A DNA stretch of 64,000 bases from Vibrio litoralis DSM 17657 (GCF_000426765.1 NZ_KE384567.1:417152-481151); one strand, 5' to 3'; shown: positions 19,009 to 28,944, counted from the stretch's first letter. Numbers and translations: made by a program. Notes: generated from the sequence alone by a model not told the origin.

Positions 19009-19037
19009 TTGACGTTAGTCACGAAAAACCGTTTAAT
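19009..19037 (+). promoter_or_regulatory. Sigma70 promoter of tRNA array 2
   Basis: TTGACG and TTTAAT with a 17-bp spacer, the same boxes and spacing as at 16348-16376. tRNA-Phe begins 11 bases after the -10 box. Confidence 0.85.
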
Positions 19038-19047
19038 ACCCCCCGTC

Positions 19048-19123
19048 GCCCGGATAGCTCAGTCGGTAGAGCAGAGGATTGAAAATCCTCGTGTCGGTGG
19101 TTCGATTCCGCCTCCGGGCACCA
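19048..19123 (+). tRNA. tRNA-Phe (GAA)
   Basis: 76 nt with encoded CCA, identical to the copy at 16388. First gene of array 2. Confidence 0.97.
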
Positions 19124-19178
19124 CTATTTATAGCTTGGTGTCTTGATAAAGTAGACGTCAAATTGAAAAATACAGTGT

Positions 19179-19254
<76 letters not shown>

Positions 19255-19308
19255 ATTTAAATTGTTTGAATCAAGCATTCAGATAATTAGAAGCAATAAA
19301 TACAGTGC

Positions 19309-19384
<76 letters not shown>

Positions 19385-19423
19385 TTTTTCTAGCTTAACC
19401 ACTAGAAATGAAAAAAGAATAAT

Positions 19424-19499
19424 TCCCCTTTAGTTCAGTTGGTAGAACGGCGGACTGTTAATCCGTATGTCGCAAGTTCAAGTCTTGCAAGGGGAGCCA
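19424..19499 (+). tRNA. tRNA-Asn (GTT)
   Basis: 76 nt, identical to the gene at 16724. Confidence 0.97.
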
Positions 19500-19553
19500 A
19501 TTTAAATTGTTTGAATCAAGCATTCAGATAATTAGAAGCAATAAATACAGTGC

Positions 19554-19629
<76 letters not shown>

Positions 19630-19667
19630 TTTTCTAGCTTAACCACTAGAGATGAAAAAAGAATAAT

Positions 19668-19743
19668 TCCCCTTTAGTTCAGTTGGTAGAACGGCGGACT
19701 GTTAATCCGTATGTCGCAAGTTCAAGTCTTGCAAGGGGAGCCA
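19668..19743 (+). tRNA. tRNA-Asn (GTT)
   Basis: 76 nt, identical to the gene at 19424; last gene of array 2. Confidence 0.97.
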
Positions 19744-19747
19744 CTTT

Positions 19748-19780
19748 AAAAAAACCTCATCATCTGATGAGGTTTTTTTT
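19748..19780 (+). terminator. Terminator of tRNA array 2
   Basis: Same CCTCATC-ATCT-GATGAGG hairpin with a T8 run as at the end of array 1. Confidence 0.92.
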
Positions 19781-19794
19781 CGTTTATAGAACTC

Positions 19795-19895
19795 CGAAAC
19801 TCGGAAAACTAAAAACGAGAACAGGGGGCGGAGACGCTACTCTCAGGAGCCGAGGAGAAGTAGCGCTCTTCCTAGAAACTAGGAACTAGAAACCT
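19795..19895. repeat. CTCG/CTAG-rich intergenic repeat (family member 2)
   Basis: Contains GAAACTCGGAAAACT, GAGAAGTAGCGCTCTTC and CTAGAAACTAGGAACTAGAAAC between tRNA array 2 and the convergent dehydrogenase gene. CTAGAAACTAGGGACTAGAAAC recurs almost exactly at 62758-62779. Confidence 0.55.
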
Positions 19896-19908
19896 TTACC
19901 CTGCTTCA

Positions 19909-21345
19909 TTATCGATCTAACCCACCAATACACACGTATTTCGTCTCTAGGTATTCTTCCAAACCTTCTTTGGCCCCTTCTCGACCATTACCCGATTGTT
20001 TCATACCACCAAACGGCGCAACTTCCGTCGAAATAATGCCTTCATTGACTCCTACCATACCGTACTCGAGATTATGCGCGACACGCCAAATGCGGTTCAT
20101 ATCTTGACTATAAAAATAAGCGGCTAAGCCGTAGATAGTATCATTGGCCATCGCAATCATTTTATCTTCTTCAGAAAAACGAATGATCGGTAATACTGGG
20201 CCAAAGATCTCACCTTGAACTAATGGTCTATCGTGCTCAACATCCACCAACACAGTTGGCGCTATAAAGTTGCCTTTTAGTGATTGCTCTTTATTTATTT
20301 GTCTTGCTCCGCGACCTTTCGCTTCTTCAATCAAATCAGAAACTCTTTGCTTCGCCTCTTTTGAGATAAGCGGACCAATATCGGTTGACTCATCAAGCCC
20401 GTTACCGACTTTAAGTTTATCGACTTCCGCCACCAGTTTTTCAATAAATTCATCATAAGCCGCATCTTGCACATAAAAACGATTGGCACAAACGCACGTT
20501 TGCCCAGCATTGCGAAACTTACTGGCAATCGCCCCTTTAACCGCACTATCAATATCCGCATCATCGAACACGATAAATGGCGCATTGCCACCGAGTTCCA
20601 TTGAGGTACGTTTAATGGTTGAAGCACACTGCATTTGTAATTTACGCCCCACGAGAGTCGATCCAGTAAACGAAAACTTACGAACAGAAGGGTGATAGGT
20701 GAACACCTCCCCTACATCATGTGCATTTTCGCCCACAACCATGCGTAGAACGTCTTTAGGGATGCCTGCTTGATATGCCAACTCAGTGACCGCAAATGCC
20801 GTCAGAGGCGTTGATTCAGACGGTTTACAGATAAAGCTACAACCAGCGGCCAGTGCCGGCGCCGCTTTACGGGTGATCATGGCTAATGGGAAGTTCCAAG
20901 GGGTAATTGCTGCCGCCACACCAATCGCTTGTTTTACCGTTAAAATGGTTTTGTCATTACTCGCCGATGGAATGGTATTACCGTAAGCGCGACGCCCTTC
21001 TTCAGCAAACCATTCAATAAAAGAGGCTCCGTAACGCACCTCACCTAACGCTTCTTTTAATGGCTTACCACCTTCTAAAGTGATCAACATGGCAAGATCA
21101 TCTTCATTTTGTAAAATCAATTGATGCCATTTCTTCATGAGCTGACAGCGTTCAGCAACCGGCTTTTTCTGCCAGGCTTTTTGCCCTGCTTCCATATCAG
21201 CAACATCATGCTCAATTCTCGCCTGGCAAGAAACCGGCACAGTGGCGAGCAAACTATTATCAAATGGATTGAATACTTGCTGTCCTTTGCCATCCGTTAA
21301 CACCGAGGCAAGGAGTGTTTGATTTTTTAATTGCTTCATATTCAT
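19909..21345 (-). CDS. gabD: NAD(P)-dependent succinate-semialdehyde dehydrogenase
   Basis: 478 residues, aldehyde dehydrogenase superfamily. LEGGKPLKEALGEVRYGASFIEWFAEEGRRAYG is typical of GabD. The NAD-binding segment TPWNFPLAMITRKAAPALAAGC, catalytic Glu in SMELGGNAP and nucleophilic Cys in FRNAGQTCVCANRF are all present. It oxidises succinate semialdehyde to succinate, the last step of GABA breakdown. No gabT is nearby in the window. Related aldehyde dehydrogenases with other substrates cannot be excluded. Confidence 0.85.
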   Translation of the reverse strand: MNMKQLKNQTLLASVLTDGKGQQVFNPFDNSLLATVPVSCQARIEHDVADMEAGQKAWQKKPVAERCQLMKKWHQLILQNEDDLAMLITLEGGKPLKEALGEVRYGASFIEWFAEEGRRAYGNTIPSASNDKTILTVKQAIGVAAAITPWNFPLAMITRKAAPALAAGCSFICKPSESTPLTAFAVTELAYQAGIPKDVLRMVVGENAHDVGEVFTYHPSVRKFSFTGSTLVGRKLQMQCASTIKRTSMELGGNAPFIVFDDADIDSAVKGAIASKFRNAGQTCVCANRFYVQDAAYDEFIEKLVAEVDKLKVGNGLDESTDIGPLISKEAKQRVSDLIEEAKGRGARQINKEQSLKGNFIAPTVLVDVEHDRPLVQGEIFGPVLPIIRFSEEDKMIAMANDTIYGLAAYFYSQDMNRIWRVAHNLEYGMVGVNEGIISTEVAPFGGMKQSGNGREGAKEGLEEYLETKYVCIGGLDR

Positions 21346-21414
21346 CCCTTTTTTGTTTTTAATACATTCAGTTTAGCTGAAATTAAATCGATAAGACGCT
21401 TTCATAATGCGCTC

Positions 21415-21454
21415 AATAAAAAAGCCAAGCTCAATTTAGATTGAATTTGGCTTT
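21415..21454 (-). terminator. Terminator of the DUF3360 gene
   Basis: AAAGCCAA and TTGGCTTT with an inner TCAA/TTGA pairing form a long hairpin; on the minus strand it is followed by TTTTTTATTG. It lies about 110 bp after the permease stop and before gabD, so the two genes are probably separate transcripts. Confidence 0.8.
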
Positions 21455-21561
21455 ATTGTGCATCAAATGGTTAGTATCGATGATGATTAATGGTTGTAAT
21501 TATCATGGCCGTTTATTAATTGAAAAAAATGCTCAAACATTCAAGAGCTACTATTCAAAGG

Positions 21562-23070
21562 TTAACGAAAACTTGGGATAATTGCCGGTATCCCTGGTAA
21601 AAGCCCAACCAGCGCCATTACACCACTTAGTACAATAAACATCGCTCCAGGCAACACCCAACGGCTCATTTTACTAAGTTGACCGCTACGTTCTTTACAA
21701 CCTACTAAGCCTAAATTATCTAACAACATGGTGAGAGACCAACCAAATGCTGGATTAACAACCACTGAAGAAAATACAACAATCGCTGCCGATTGTGTGG
21801 TTTTCCCTTCACGCGTCATTTCCATTCCAGCTTCTAGCAATGGAACAAATACCCCAACAATTAACGCAACACAAAGAACAGGTTGCCATATAGCTAAATC
21901 CATTGGGTAACCCCAAACAGCCGCTATAATACAAAATAGAGCCGTCAGTAAAGCACCAGCAGGGATTGGACGTTTAGCAATAGCGGCCGGTACGATATAG
22001 GTCCCCCATGAGGAAGCAAAATTAGTACCACCAACCAAAGAGCCGAACGTTTGACGGATTGAGGCCGTGGTCATGGTATCGTCAATATTCATTTGTACTT
22101 TTTCTGTACGTTCTGGATAACTGATCTTTTGAAATACTTGATGGCCTAAAAAGTCTGGCGACCACATAGCCACTGCTAAAATAGCAAAGGGCAATACCAC
22201 CATAAAATGTTCAATCGTAGGCAAACCTAGCATCCAGCCGGTATCTTCCCCCCACCAATACATAGGATTCATATTGGGTAAACCTGGCTCGGTTTGGAAA
22301 GAAAACGGGGCACCCATTGCAAAAGCTAAAATACCACCCAGCAAGCAACTAAGAGGAACGGCTAGCCAACGTTTACGAAAATGTTCCAATAAAGCATATA
22401 AAATAATGGTGCAAAAGATCACGACAAAAGCAATATGACTCATACCTATTGCCTCAGCCCAAGCGAACAGCTTTTTAACTTGAGAAGCGGTTCCAACAAA
22501 GCCAAGGTAGAGCAATAACCCCCCACACACACCTTTACTAGTGAGATTTGCCAACATGCTGCCACCTTTACTGATGGCTAAGATTAAGCCAAAAGCGCCA
22601 ATCAGCAACCCAAAAGCCATCGGGTGCCCGCCGGCTGCAACAACGATAGGAATTAAAGGAATTAGTGGGCCATGTGTACCCGCGAGATTAGCAGTCGGCA
22701 ATAAAAAACCAGAGAAAATAATAATGAAAACTGATGCTATGAGTAATTCATAACGAACATTTTCTAAAATAAAACTTTCATTTAATCCTAGAGCTCCGGC
22801 AAAAGTTGCTGCAATGGCTCCCACCATAACAACTTTGCCAATGGTAGCCGCCATAGCTGGGATGGTATCTTCTATCTCAAATCGATAATCTTTAAATGGC
22901 AAATTAGGACGCCAGCGTTTAGGCGCCATGATTTGTAATTCGTGTTCTAAATATTCTTCTCGGGAATCAAATTCCGACCTTGGTTTATGTTGCTGTTCAT
23001 AAGTGAGTTGATCCTCATTGGCTTGAGGCTTATCTGTTCGTATATGTTCGGACTCTAAAGTACTGCTCAT
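21562..23070 (-). CDS. DUF3360 family membrane permease
   Basis: 502 residues with a charged cytoplasmic N-terminal region of about 75 residues (ending near RWRPNLPFKDYRFEIEDTIPAM) and roughly 12 hydrophobic segments. The pattern, with LPTANLAGTHGPLIPLIPIVVAAGGHPMAFG near the first third, matches DUF3360, an uncharacterised family of marine gamma-proteobacteria distantly like sulfate or xanthine/uracil permeases. The substrate is unknown. AAAGGA lies 6 bases before the start. Its neighbour in the same direction is gabD, but a terminator separates them. Confidence 0.75.
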   Translation of the reverse strand: MSSTLESEHIRTDKPQANEDQLTYEQQHKPRSEFDSREEYLEHELQIMAPKRWRPNLPFKDYRFEIEDTIPAMAATIGKVVMVGAIAATFAGALGLNESFILENVRYELLIASVFIIIFSGFLLPTANLAGTHGPLIPLIPIVVAAGGHPMAFGLLIGAFGLILAISKGGSMLANLTSKGVCGGLLLYLGFVGTASQVKKLFAWAEAIGMSHIAFVVIFCTIILYALLEHFRKRWLAVPLSCLLGGILAFAMGAPFSFQTEPGLPNMNPMYWWGEDTGWMLGLPTIEHFMVVLPFAILAVAMWSPDFLGHQVFQKISYPERTEKVQMNIDDTMTTASIRQTFGSLVGGTNFASSWGTYIVPAAIAKRPIPAGALLTALFCIIAAVWGYPMDLAIWQPVLCVALIVGVFVPLLEAGMEMTREGKTTQSAAIVVFSSVVVNPAFGWSLTMLLDNLGLVGCKERSGQLSKMSRWVLPGAMFIVLSGVMALVGLLPGIPAIIPSFR

Positions 23071-23570
23071 TTTGATTCCTTTCGCTCACATATCTAAGAT
23101 GTTTTATTCCAACAACCGTTATTTACTCACGGTACGAAAATTTAGCAGAGTAGTCATCTATATATTCCCTTCTAAAAACAACCCGACAACACTAATATTA
23201 TTTATACTTTAGATTATTATTAACCAGTGAAATCCATTCATAAAAAAAAGAATATTAAATAACCATAAATATGGTCGTTATTTTTATAAACATCTTTAAG
23301 ATCACTATTAAATAAAAATAACAAATCAACCTACAACTAAAAATCATAATTGAAGTTCAGTCGTTAGTACCTTATACCAAACGAAAAAAAACAAAAAGTC
23401 TCAGATAGTTAGACATTAGTCGTAGAGTGCTGTTACTAGTATAAAAAACGGTAGATAATATTTGTAATATTGTTAATTTCAGGGGTAATAAATTAATACC
23501 TAACAAAAAAAACAGTTCAATGATAAAGACATAAAGAACATTCATCAGATAGAAAGCGATACAATGAGCT
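23071..23570. other. AT-rich non-coding stretch
   Basis: About 500 bp of strongly AT-rich DNA with no supported gene. It must hold the promoter of the DUF3360 gene. Base composition differs from the flanking genes, which fits decayed foreign DNA next to the integrase remnant. Confidence 0.5.
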
Positions 23571-23594
23571 TAAAGCCGCTTTATAGCGGTTTAG
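23570..23594. terminator. Hairpin after the integrase remnant
   Basis: AAAGCCGCT and AGCGGTTT pair around a TTAT loop (one G-T pair). On the minus strand it lies about 20 bp after the stop of the integrase remnant and ends in CTTTA. It is a plausible weak terminator. Confidence 0.45.
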
Positions 23595-23613
23595 TGTCGC
23601 TGGTGCTATTTCT

Positions 23614-23954
23614 TTAGATAGTTTTTTTTAATTCAGTTCTTACTTGTTGGCGTGTCATTTTTCCGACTGGTGTGTCCTTAAAGGTATTTAGCCAAAAATT
23701 AAGCCGTTGGATTTTGCTCGTATCTTTGCCATTATCCTGATCAATAAACTGTTTAACAGCATCAGAAAACTTCCAAGTAATAAGAGTGTGATTTGTTAGT
23801 GAGTACGCAAAACTTTCGTAAGCCATTATATTGGCTACGAACTTTTGAGCATCTTTTTTTAACTTGAATGATTTAGAAACACGCTTCCTATCTCACATAA
23901 ACTCAACACGGTAAGAAACGCTTTTTTACCCTTACGGGTTTGAATGATAACCAT
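23614..23954 (-). pseudogene. Phage-type integrase N-terminal remnant, frameshifted and truncated
   Basis: An ATG at 23954 with AAGGGG upstream opens MVIIQTRKGKKAFLTVLSL and stops at 23859. A second frame resumes near 23885 as RKRVSKSFKLKKDAQKFVA, then runs through MAYESFAYSLTN, WKFSDAVKQFID and FKDTPVGKMTRQQVRTEL to a stop at 23614. Joined, these resemble the arm-binding and core-binding domains of a tyrosine recombinase: a short basic N terminus, a KTF/KSF..K.DA helix and a PVGKMT.Q.V segment. One frameshift lies near 23880-23890, and the whole catalytic domain is missing. It reads away from the tRNA-Leu gene, the usual position of an island integrase. Confidence 0.65.
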
Positions 23955-24072
23955 GAAATACCCCTTTCCGCCAAATTACGCCAAATACGCAACCGCAAAA
24001 ACGGGAAAACAAAACAAATTGACTCTTTCCACCAGCTAAAATCTTCCGACCAAAAAAGATAAAATCCTGATA

Positions 24073-24100
24073 CAACAAAGCCCCAGCGTTAACTGAGGCT
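24073..24100 (-). terminator. Terminator of tRNA-Leu
   Basis: On the minus strand AGCCTCAG and CTGGGGCT pair around TTAACG, followed by TTTGTTGT, just after the tRNA 3' end. Confidence 0.7.
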
Positions 24101-24113
24101 CTGCCATTAAATC

Positions 24114-24198
24114 TGGTAGCGGTGGGCGGACTTGAACCGCCACGCCCGAAGGCAACGGATTTTGAATCCGTCGTGTATACCAATTTCACCACACCGCC
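24114..24198 (-). tRNA. tRNA-Leu (CAA)
   Basis: 85 nt with the long variable arm of class II tRNAs and encoded CCA. The anticodon loop TTCAAAA gives CAA, and the T-stem GGCGG/CCGCC is perfect. The acceptor GGCGGTG pairs with CACCGCT with one G-U at the end. An integrase remnant begins about 160 bp from its 3' end, so this tRNA was probably an integration site. Confidence 0.95.
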
Positions 24199-24398
24199 AA
24201 ATTGTCACTCAATTAGCCTATAACGCTAAGGAGTGATTGGAATTATACGTATGGAAGGCATCGGCGCAAGTGTTAAATTTTCAAAATGGTTTAATCGCTG
24301 ATATTTTCACCATTAATGTTAGTTAGATACAAGTTTCAACTTTAAATGTCTCATACAAATGGCTATTCTGCTGACACCTTTTATAAATTAGATCGCTT

Positions 24399-24872
24399 AT
24401 GAATTCTCAAGTACACACCAAGCCTGCTGGTTTTTTACGTCGTTTGGCGGCGATATTTTATGATGCTCTGATTATTATTGCGGTGGAAATGATCGCGGTA
24501 GGTATTGTGATTGCTACCATGGAGGCCCTTTTATCTCAAGGAATCATCAACTACGGCTCTTATCTTGATGTTAGTGATTTACTTAATCACCACCCTGTTT
24601 GGAGTATCTTGTTTCATGGTTATGTGGTGTTTGTTTGGATAGGCTTTTTAAGCTTCTTCTGGATGAAAGGACAAACTCTCGGTATGCGAGCTTGGAAGTT
24701 AAGAGTGCAAAATAAAGATGGCAGCAATATCCGTTTTTCTCAATCTTTAATTCGAGCCGCTACATCTCTATTTGGGCTGGGTAATATCACCGTATTATTT
24801 GATTCTGAAAAAAGAGCCCTGCAAGATATGTGGTCAAAATGCCAAGTAGTTCACCTACCAAAAGCAGTTTAA
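24399..24872 (+). CDS. RDD family membrane protein
   Basis: 157 residues. The RDD signature is seen as AGFLRRLAAIFYDALIII, and the second conserved part as FWMKGQTLGMRAWKLRVQNKDGSNIRFSQSLIRA. About three membrane helices are predicted by eye. Family members have been linked to ion or small-molecule transport, but this one is uncharacterised. It converges on lptG, a placement I associate with Vibrio. Confidence 0.85.
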   Translation: MNSQVHTKPAGFLRRLAAIFYDALIIIAVEMIAVGIVIATMEALLSQGIINYGSYLDVSDLLNHHPVWSILFHGYVVFVWIGFLSFFWMKGQTLGMRAWKLRVQNKDGSNIRFSQSLIRAATSLFGLGNITVLFDSEKRALQDMWSKCQVVHLPKAV

Positions 24873-24895
24873 ACTCATATTTGAACAACATTAAA

Positions 24896-24925
24896 AAGGG
24901 ATGCACTTGGCATCCCTTGTTTAGT
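24896..24925 (+). terminator. Terminator between the RDD gene and lptG
   Basis: AAGGGATGC and GCATCCCTT form a 9-bp stem with a 5-nt loop followed by GTTTAGTTT; on the other strand the hairpin is followed by TTTAA, so it may serve both convergent genes. Confidence 0.75.
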
Positions 24926-24940
24926 TTGGCTGTGTCATTG

Positions 24941-26014
24941 TTAGGCTTTTCGCCTCATCAGCATCACGGCGACCATTAAGAAGATCACACTCGGAGCGAG
25001 TGCGCCTATTATCGGTGGTGTGCCATATACTAAGCTCATAGGGCCAAAGACTTCACTGGAAATGTAGAAAGTAAAGCCGGCAATAACACCCGACAAAATT
25101 CTCGCCCCCATGGTCACACTACGCAGCGGACCAAAGACAAACGATAGTGCCATCAACATCATCACTGCAATCGATAATGGTTGGAATGCCTTACGCCAAA
25201 AGGCTAATTCATAGCGAGATGGATCTTGCTCTGAGTCTCTCAAGTAAGTCACGTAGCTGTATAAACCGGTTAACGATAACTCTTCAGGCTTAACCGTTAC
25301 TACCGCGAGCTTGTCCGGCGTTAATGTCGTTTGCCATTCATAATTTGACTCTTTCACTTTACTGATCTGAACGTCATCTTTCATCTTAGTAATTTGAACA
25401 TCTTTCATCATCCAGCGATTATCGTCTTCGTAACGAACAGTTTGAGACACCAGAATATCATTGAGTTTTTTCTCTTGATCAAACTGCCAGATAGTCACGC
25501 CCTTCAATTCATCTTCGCCATTTACTCGACCAATATAAATGAAGTTATTACCATCACGCGCCCAAACACCATCTCGAACTGAAACAATATCACCACCCGC
25601 AATCGCCATGGCACGAGAGTCTCGCGCTAGTTTTTGTGCTTGTGGTGAGCCCCATTCACCAAGGATCATCACCATTAACATCAACGGCACTGCGGTTTTC
25701 AATACTGAAACACCAATATTCAGTTTAGAGAAACCCGATGCCTGCATAACCACAAGTTCAGAACTGGCGGCTAGCATACCTAAACCAATCAAAGCGCCAA
25801 GTAATGCAGCCATGGGGAAAAACATTTCAATATCACGAGGAATACTTAATACTACAAAGTACAAAGCTTCCATTAAATCATAAGTCCCACGACCTACTTT
25901 ACGTAACTGCTCGACATATTTAATGATGGCAGATAAACCCACCAAGGTCGCGAGACACAAAGATGACGTGGCAATAATGGTTCGGCCAATATACCAATCA
26001 AGAATTTTAAACAC
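24941..26014 (-). CDS. lptG: LPS export permease LptG
   Basis: 357 residues, YjgP/YjgQ family. The N-terminal block MFKILDWYIGRTIIATSSLCLATLVGLSAIIKYVEQLRK and a periplasmic beta-jellyroll between two three-helix bundles fit LptG. With LptF and two LptB it forms the inner-membrane ABC transporter that extracts LPS toward the periplasmic bridge. Its start overlaps the lptF end by 8 bp. lptC, lptA and lptB lie about 27 kb away in this window. Confidence 0.93.
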   Translation of the reverse strand: MFKILDWYIGRTIIATSSLCLATLVGLSAIIKYVEQLRKVGRGTYDLMEALYFVVLSIPRDIEMFFPMAALLGALIGLGMLAASSELVVMQASGFSKLNIGVSVLKTAVPLMLMVMILGEWGSPQAQKLARDSRAMAIAGGDIVSVRDGVWARDGNNFIYIGRVNGEDELKGVTIWQFDQEKKLNDILVSQTVRYEDDNRWMMKDVQITKMKDDVQISKVKESNYEWQTTLTPDKLAVVTVKPEELSLTGLYSYVTYLRDSEQDPSRYELAFWRKAFQPLSIAVMMLMALSFVFGPLRSVTMGARILSGVIAGFTFYISSEVFGPMSLVYGTPPIIGALAPSVIFLMVAVMLMRRKA

Positions 26015-27113
26015 GGCTCAACTTCCTTCTTCTCAATTTATCTTTGAGTCCACGAACAAATAAGCTATCTAAACTATTGAGAATAATCCCGGCAATCAGC
26101 AAGCAAGCATTAATCGACCACATTCCCAATGCTGACGGCACACTACCATCTTCGATAGCCGATTTCATGGCACTGATCGCTAAGAAGTAAGCTAAATAAA
26201 TCAATACTGCAGGACCTAGTTTGGCAAAGCGCCCTTGTCTTGGGTTAACCGCCGATAAAGGCACCACGACTAAAGTGAGCAACGGGATACAAACAATTAA
26301 ACTCAATCGCCATTGCAACTCAGCTTTTGCTTCTAAGTCATTTATACCGATAAGATCTTTGGTTGGAATGGCTTCCCATTTACGCTTTTTCTTTTGTACA
26401 TCGCGTTGACCAATTAACGCTGAGTATTCGTCATAATCGGTATTACGGTAATCTAAAGAGTTAGGAATGCCCTCATAACGAACACCATCTTTCAGGGTTA
26501 ACATTTGACGGCCATCGGGAAATTCTTGCACCACACCTGAGTTAGCAAACATTACGCTTGGACGAATCGAGTCTCTTGGTTGTGCTTGAGCCACAAATAC
26601 ATTAGTCAGTTTTTTATCTTTAATATCATCAACAAATACCACTGCGCTGCCATCTGGTGCAGGTTGAAACTGGCCTTTTTTAAGCAAATCAATACTACTG
26701 GTTGCTGTTACCTTCTCAAGCAATTGCGTTACCTTTTCCTGACTCCAAGGTGAAAGGTATAAAGAGTTAAATGCGGCAATAGCACCAGTGATAACGGCAA
26801 GGTACAAAGCAGCATGCACCAAAAACTTATTACCAATCCCGGTAGCGTTCATTACCGTGATTTCACTTTCAGCGTACAGGCGGCCAAAAGTCAGTAAGAT
26901 ACCAACATATAAGCTCAATGGCAGCATTAATAGCCCCATTGCTGGCATATTAAGGCCAACAATCGATACAATCATGCTGGCGGGAATATCCCCATCAGAC
27001 GCATCAGCTAATACACTGATAAATTTTTGGCTCAAAAACACGAGAAAAAGCACAAAGAAGACGGCGAACTGGCTTTTGAGTGTCTCGCGGATCAAATATC
27101 TAACAATAATCAC
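26007..27113 (-). CDS. lptF: LPS export permease LptF
   Basis: 368 residues. It begins MIIVRYLIRETLKSQFAVFFVLFLVFLSQKFISVLADASDGDIP, the LptF form, with VVPLSAVNPRQGRFAKLGPAVLIYLAYFLAISA near the C terminus. It is the first gene of the lptF-lptG operon and divergent from pepA across 240 bp. It acts in the inner membrane with LptG and LptB. Confidence 0.94.
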   Translation of the reverse strand: MIIVRYLIRETLKSQFAVFFVLFLVFLSQKFISVLADASDGDIPASMIVSIVGLNMPAMGLLMLPLSLYVGILLTFGRLYAESEITVMNATGIGNKFLVHAALYLAVITGAIAAFNSLYLSPWSQEKVTQLLEKVTATSSIDLLKKGQFQPAPDGSAVVFVDDIKDKKLTNVFVAQAQPRDSIRPSVMFANSGVVQEFPDGRQMLTLKDGVRYEGIPNSLDYRNTDYDEYSALIGQRDVQKKKRKWEAIPTKDLIGINDLEAKAELQWRLSLIVCIPLLTLVVVPLSAVNPRQGRFAKLGPAVLIYLAYFLAISAMKSAIEDGSVPSALGMWSINACLLIAGIILNSLDSLFVRGLKDKLRRRKLSRV

Positions 27114-27354
27114 GCAGCATTACCTATACAAAACTTGTTTTTTTGACGGAATCACTATAGTTTTCCGATGAGTCTATTATTTTTAATGTTTTTTAACTAT
27201 ATTAATCTTTAAATGTCGAGTTAATTGTTACTCGATTTACTATTTCTAACTAAATCTTGTGTCGCTTAATTCTAGAACAGTTTGCTCAATGGCAACGAAG
27301 AATAAGCATTATCCAACATTTAGTTCTATTTGTCTTTAGGATGTAGGAGTACGC

Positions 27355-28869
27355 ATGGAGTTCAGTGTAAAAAGTGGCAGCCCAGAAAAACAACGCAGCG
27401 CTTGTATAGTCGTTGGTGTGTTTGAGCCACGTCGCCTTTCTCCTGTCGCCGAGCAACTAGATAAAATCAGCGACGGCTATATTAGTTCATTATTACGTCG
27501 AGGTGATCTCGAAGGTAAACCAGGCCAAATGCTGCTATTGCACCAAGTACCGGGTATGTTATCTGAACGTGTTCTACTGGTTGGCTGTGGTAAAGAACGT
27601 GAACTAGGTGAACGTCAATACAAAGATATTATCCAAAAAACCATCAGCACTTTGAACGACACTGGCTCAATGGAGGCAGTATGCTTCTTAACGGAGCTCC
27701 ATGTCAAAGGTCGTGATACTTATTGGAAAGTTCGCCAAGCAGTTGAATCAACAAAAGATAGCCTTTACACCTTTAATCAGTTTAAGAGCAATAAACCAGA
27801 AACTCGTCGTCCTCTACGTAAATTAGTGTTTAACGTACCGACTCGTCGCGAGCTTAACCTAGGCGAAAAAGCGATTGCTCATGGTTTAGCTGTTTCATCA
27901 GGTGTTAAAGCATCGAAAGATCTTGGTAATATGCCACCAAATGTTGCCAACCCAGCTTATCTTGCTTCTCAAGCACGTCGTCTAGCCGATGATTTCGAGA
28001 CCATCACCACCAAAATCATTGGTGAAGAAGAGATGGAAAAACTCGGCATGCACTCTTACCTAGCGGTCGGTCGCGGCTCGCGTAATGAATCTATGATGTC
28101 CATCATCAACTATAAAGGTAACCCCGATCCTGAAGCGAAGCCGATTGTGCTAGTGGGTAAAGGTTTAACTTTTGATTCAGGCGGTATTTCATTAAAGCCA
28201 GGCGAAGCCATGGATGAAATGAAATACGACATGTGTGGCGCAGCCTCTGTCTTTGGCACCATGAAAGCTCTCGCGAAACTTAACTTACCAATTAACGTGG
28301 TTGCTGTGTTAGCCGGCTGTGAAAATATGCCTGGTAGTAACGCTTATCGTCCTGGTGATATCTTGACTACTATGTCAGGCCAAACGGTTGAAGTATTAAA
28401 TACCGATGCAGAAGGTCGTTTAGTGCTTTGTGATGCGCTGACTTATGTTGAGCGCTTCGATCCTGATTGCGTAATTGATGTTGCAACCTTAACCGGCGCT
28501 TGTGTTATTGCACTAGGTCATCACATCAGTGGAGTAGTTGCTAACCATAATCCGCTGTCGCATGAGATTGTCAACGCATCAGAGCAAGCCGGTGACCGCG
28601 CATGGCGTCTACCAATGGCTGATGAATACCAAGAGCAACTCAATAGCCCATTTGCTGATATGGCCAACATCGGTGGTCGCCCGGGTGGCACCATTACCGC
28701 TGGCTGTTTCTTATCTCGCTTTACCAAGAAATACAATTGGGCGCATCTTGATATTGCAGGCACAGCTTGGAAATCGGGCGCACAAAAAGGCTCAACCGGC
28801 CGACCAGTACCATTGTTGGTACAGTTCTTAGTGAACCGTGCATCAGGATCACAAATATTCGAAGAATAA
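27355..28869 (+). CDS. pepA: Cytosol (leucyl) aminopeptidase PepA
   Basis: 504 residues, M17 family. The two-metal site segment is [31 protein letters not shown], and the signature [16 protein letters not shown] follows. It removes N-terminal residues from peptides in the cytoplasm; in E. coli PepA also binds DNA in pyrimidine regulation and Xer recombination. It is followed by holC and valS on the same strand, the classic order. Confidence 0.97.
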   Translation: MEFSVKSGSPEKQRSACIVVGVFEPRRLSPVAEQLDKISDGYISSLLRRGDLEGKPGQMLLLHQVPGMLSERVLLVGCGKERELGERQYKDIIQKTISTLNDTGSMEAVCFLTELHVKGRDTYWKVRQAVESTKDSLYTFNQFKSNKPETRRPLRKLVFNVPTRRELNLGEKAIAHGLAVSSGVKASKDLGNMPPNVANPAYLASQARRLADDFETITTKIIGEEEMEKLGMHSYLAVGRGSRNESMMSIINYKGNPDPEAKPIVLVGKGLTFDSGGISLKPGEAMDEMKYDMCGAASVFGTMKALAKLNLPINVVAVLAGCENMPGSNAYRPGDILTTMSGQTVEVLNTDAEGRLVLCDALTYVERFDPDCVIDVATLTGACVIALGHHISGVVANHNPLSHEIVNASEQAGDRAWRLPMADEYQEQLNSPFADMANIGGRPGGTITAGCFLSRFTKKYNWAHLDIAGTAWKSGAQKGSTGRPVPLLVQFLVNRASGSQIFEE

Positions 28870-28915
28870 GCACATTCAAATACGTTTATATTCGGCTAAT
28901 AAAGAGTATAAAATT

Positions 28916-28944
28916 GGGGACCTTTACGGTCCCCTTTCATTTTT
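28916..28944 (+). terminator. Weak terminator between pepA and holC
   Basis: GGGGACC and GGTCCCC form a perfect 7-bp stem with a 5-nt loop, then TTTCATTTTT. holC starts 21 bp later, so read-through is likely. Confidence 0.65.

Noticed and set aside
18943..19146. Open frame across the promoter and tRNA-Phe of array 2
   Set aside because: Its second half is the tRNA itself (RIAQSVEQRIENPRVGGS is the usual false product of a tRNA).
19683..19889. Open frame across the last tRNA-Asn and the repeat after it
   Set aside because: It runs through a tRNA gene and a terminator hairpin and has no family likeness.
23932..24192. 86-codon open frame over tRNA-Leu
   Set aside because: MVKLVYTTDSKSVAFGRGGSSPP is the known false translation of tRNA-Leu; only the tail overlaps the integrase region.
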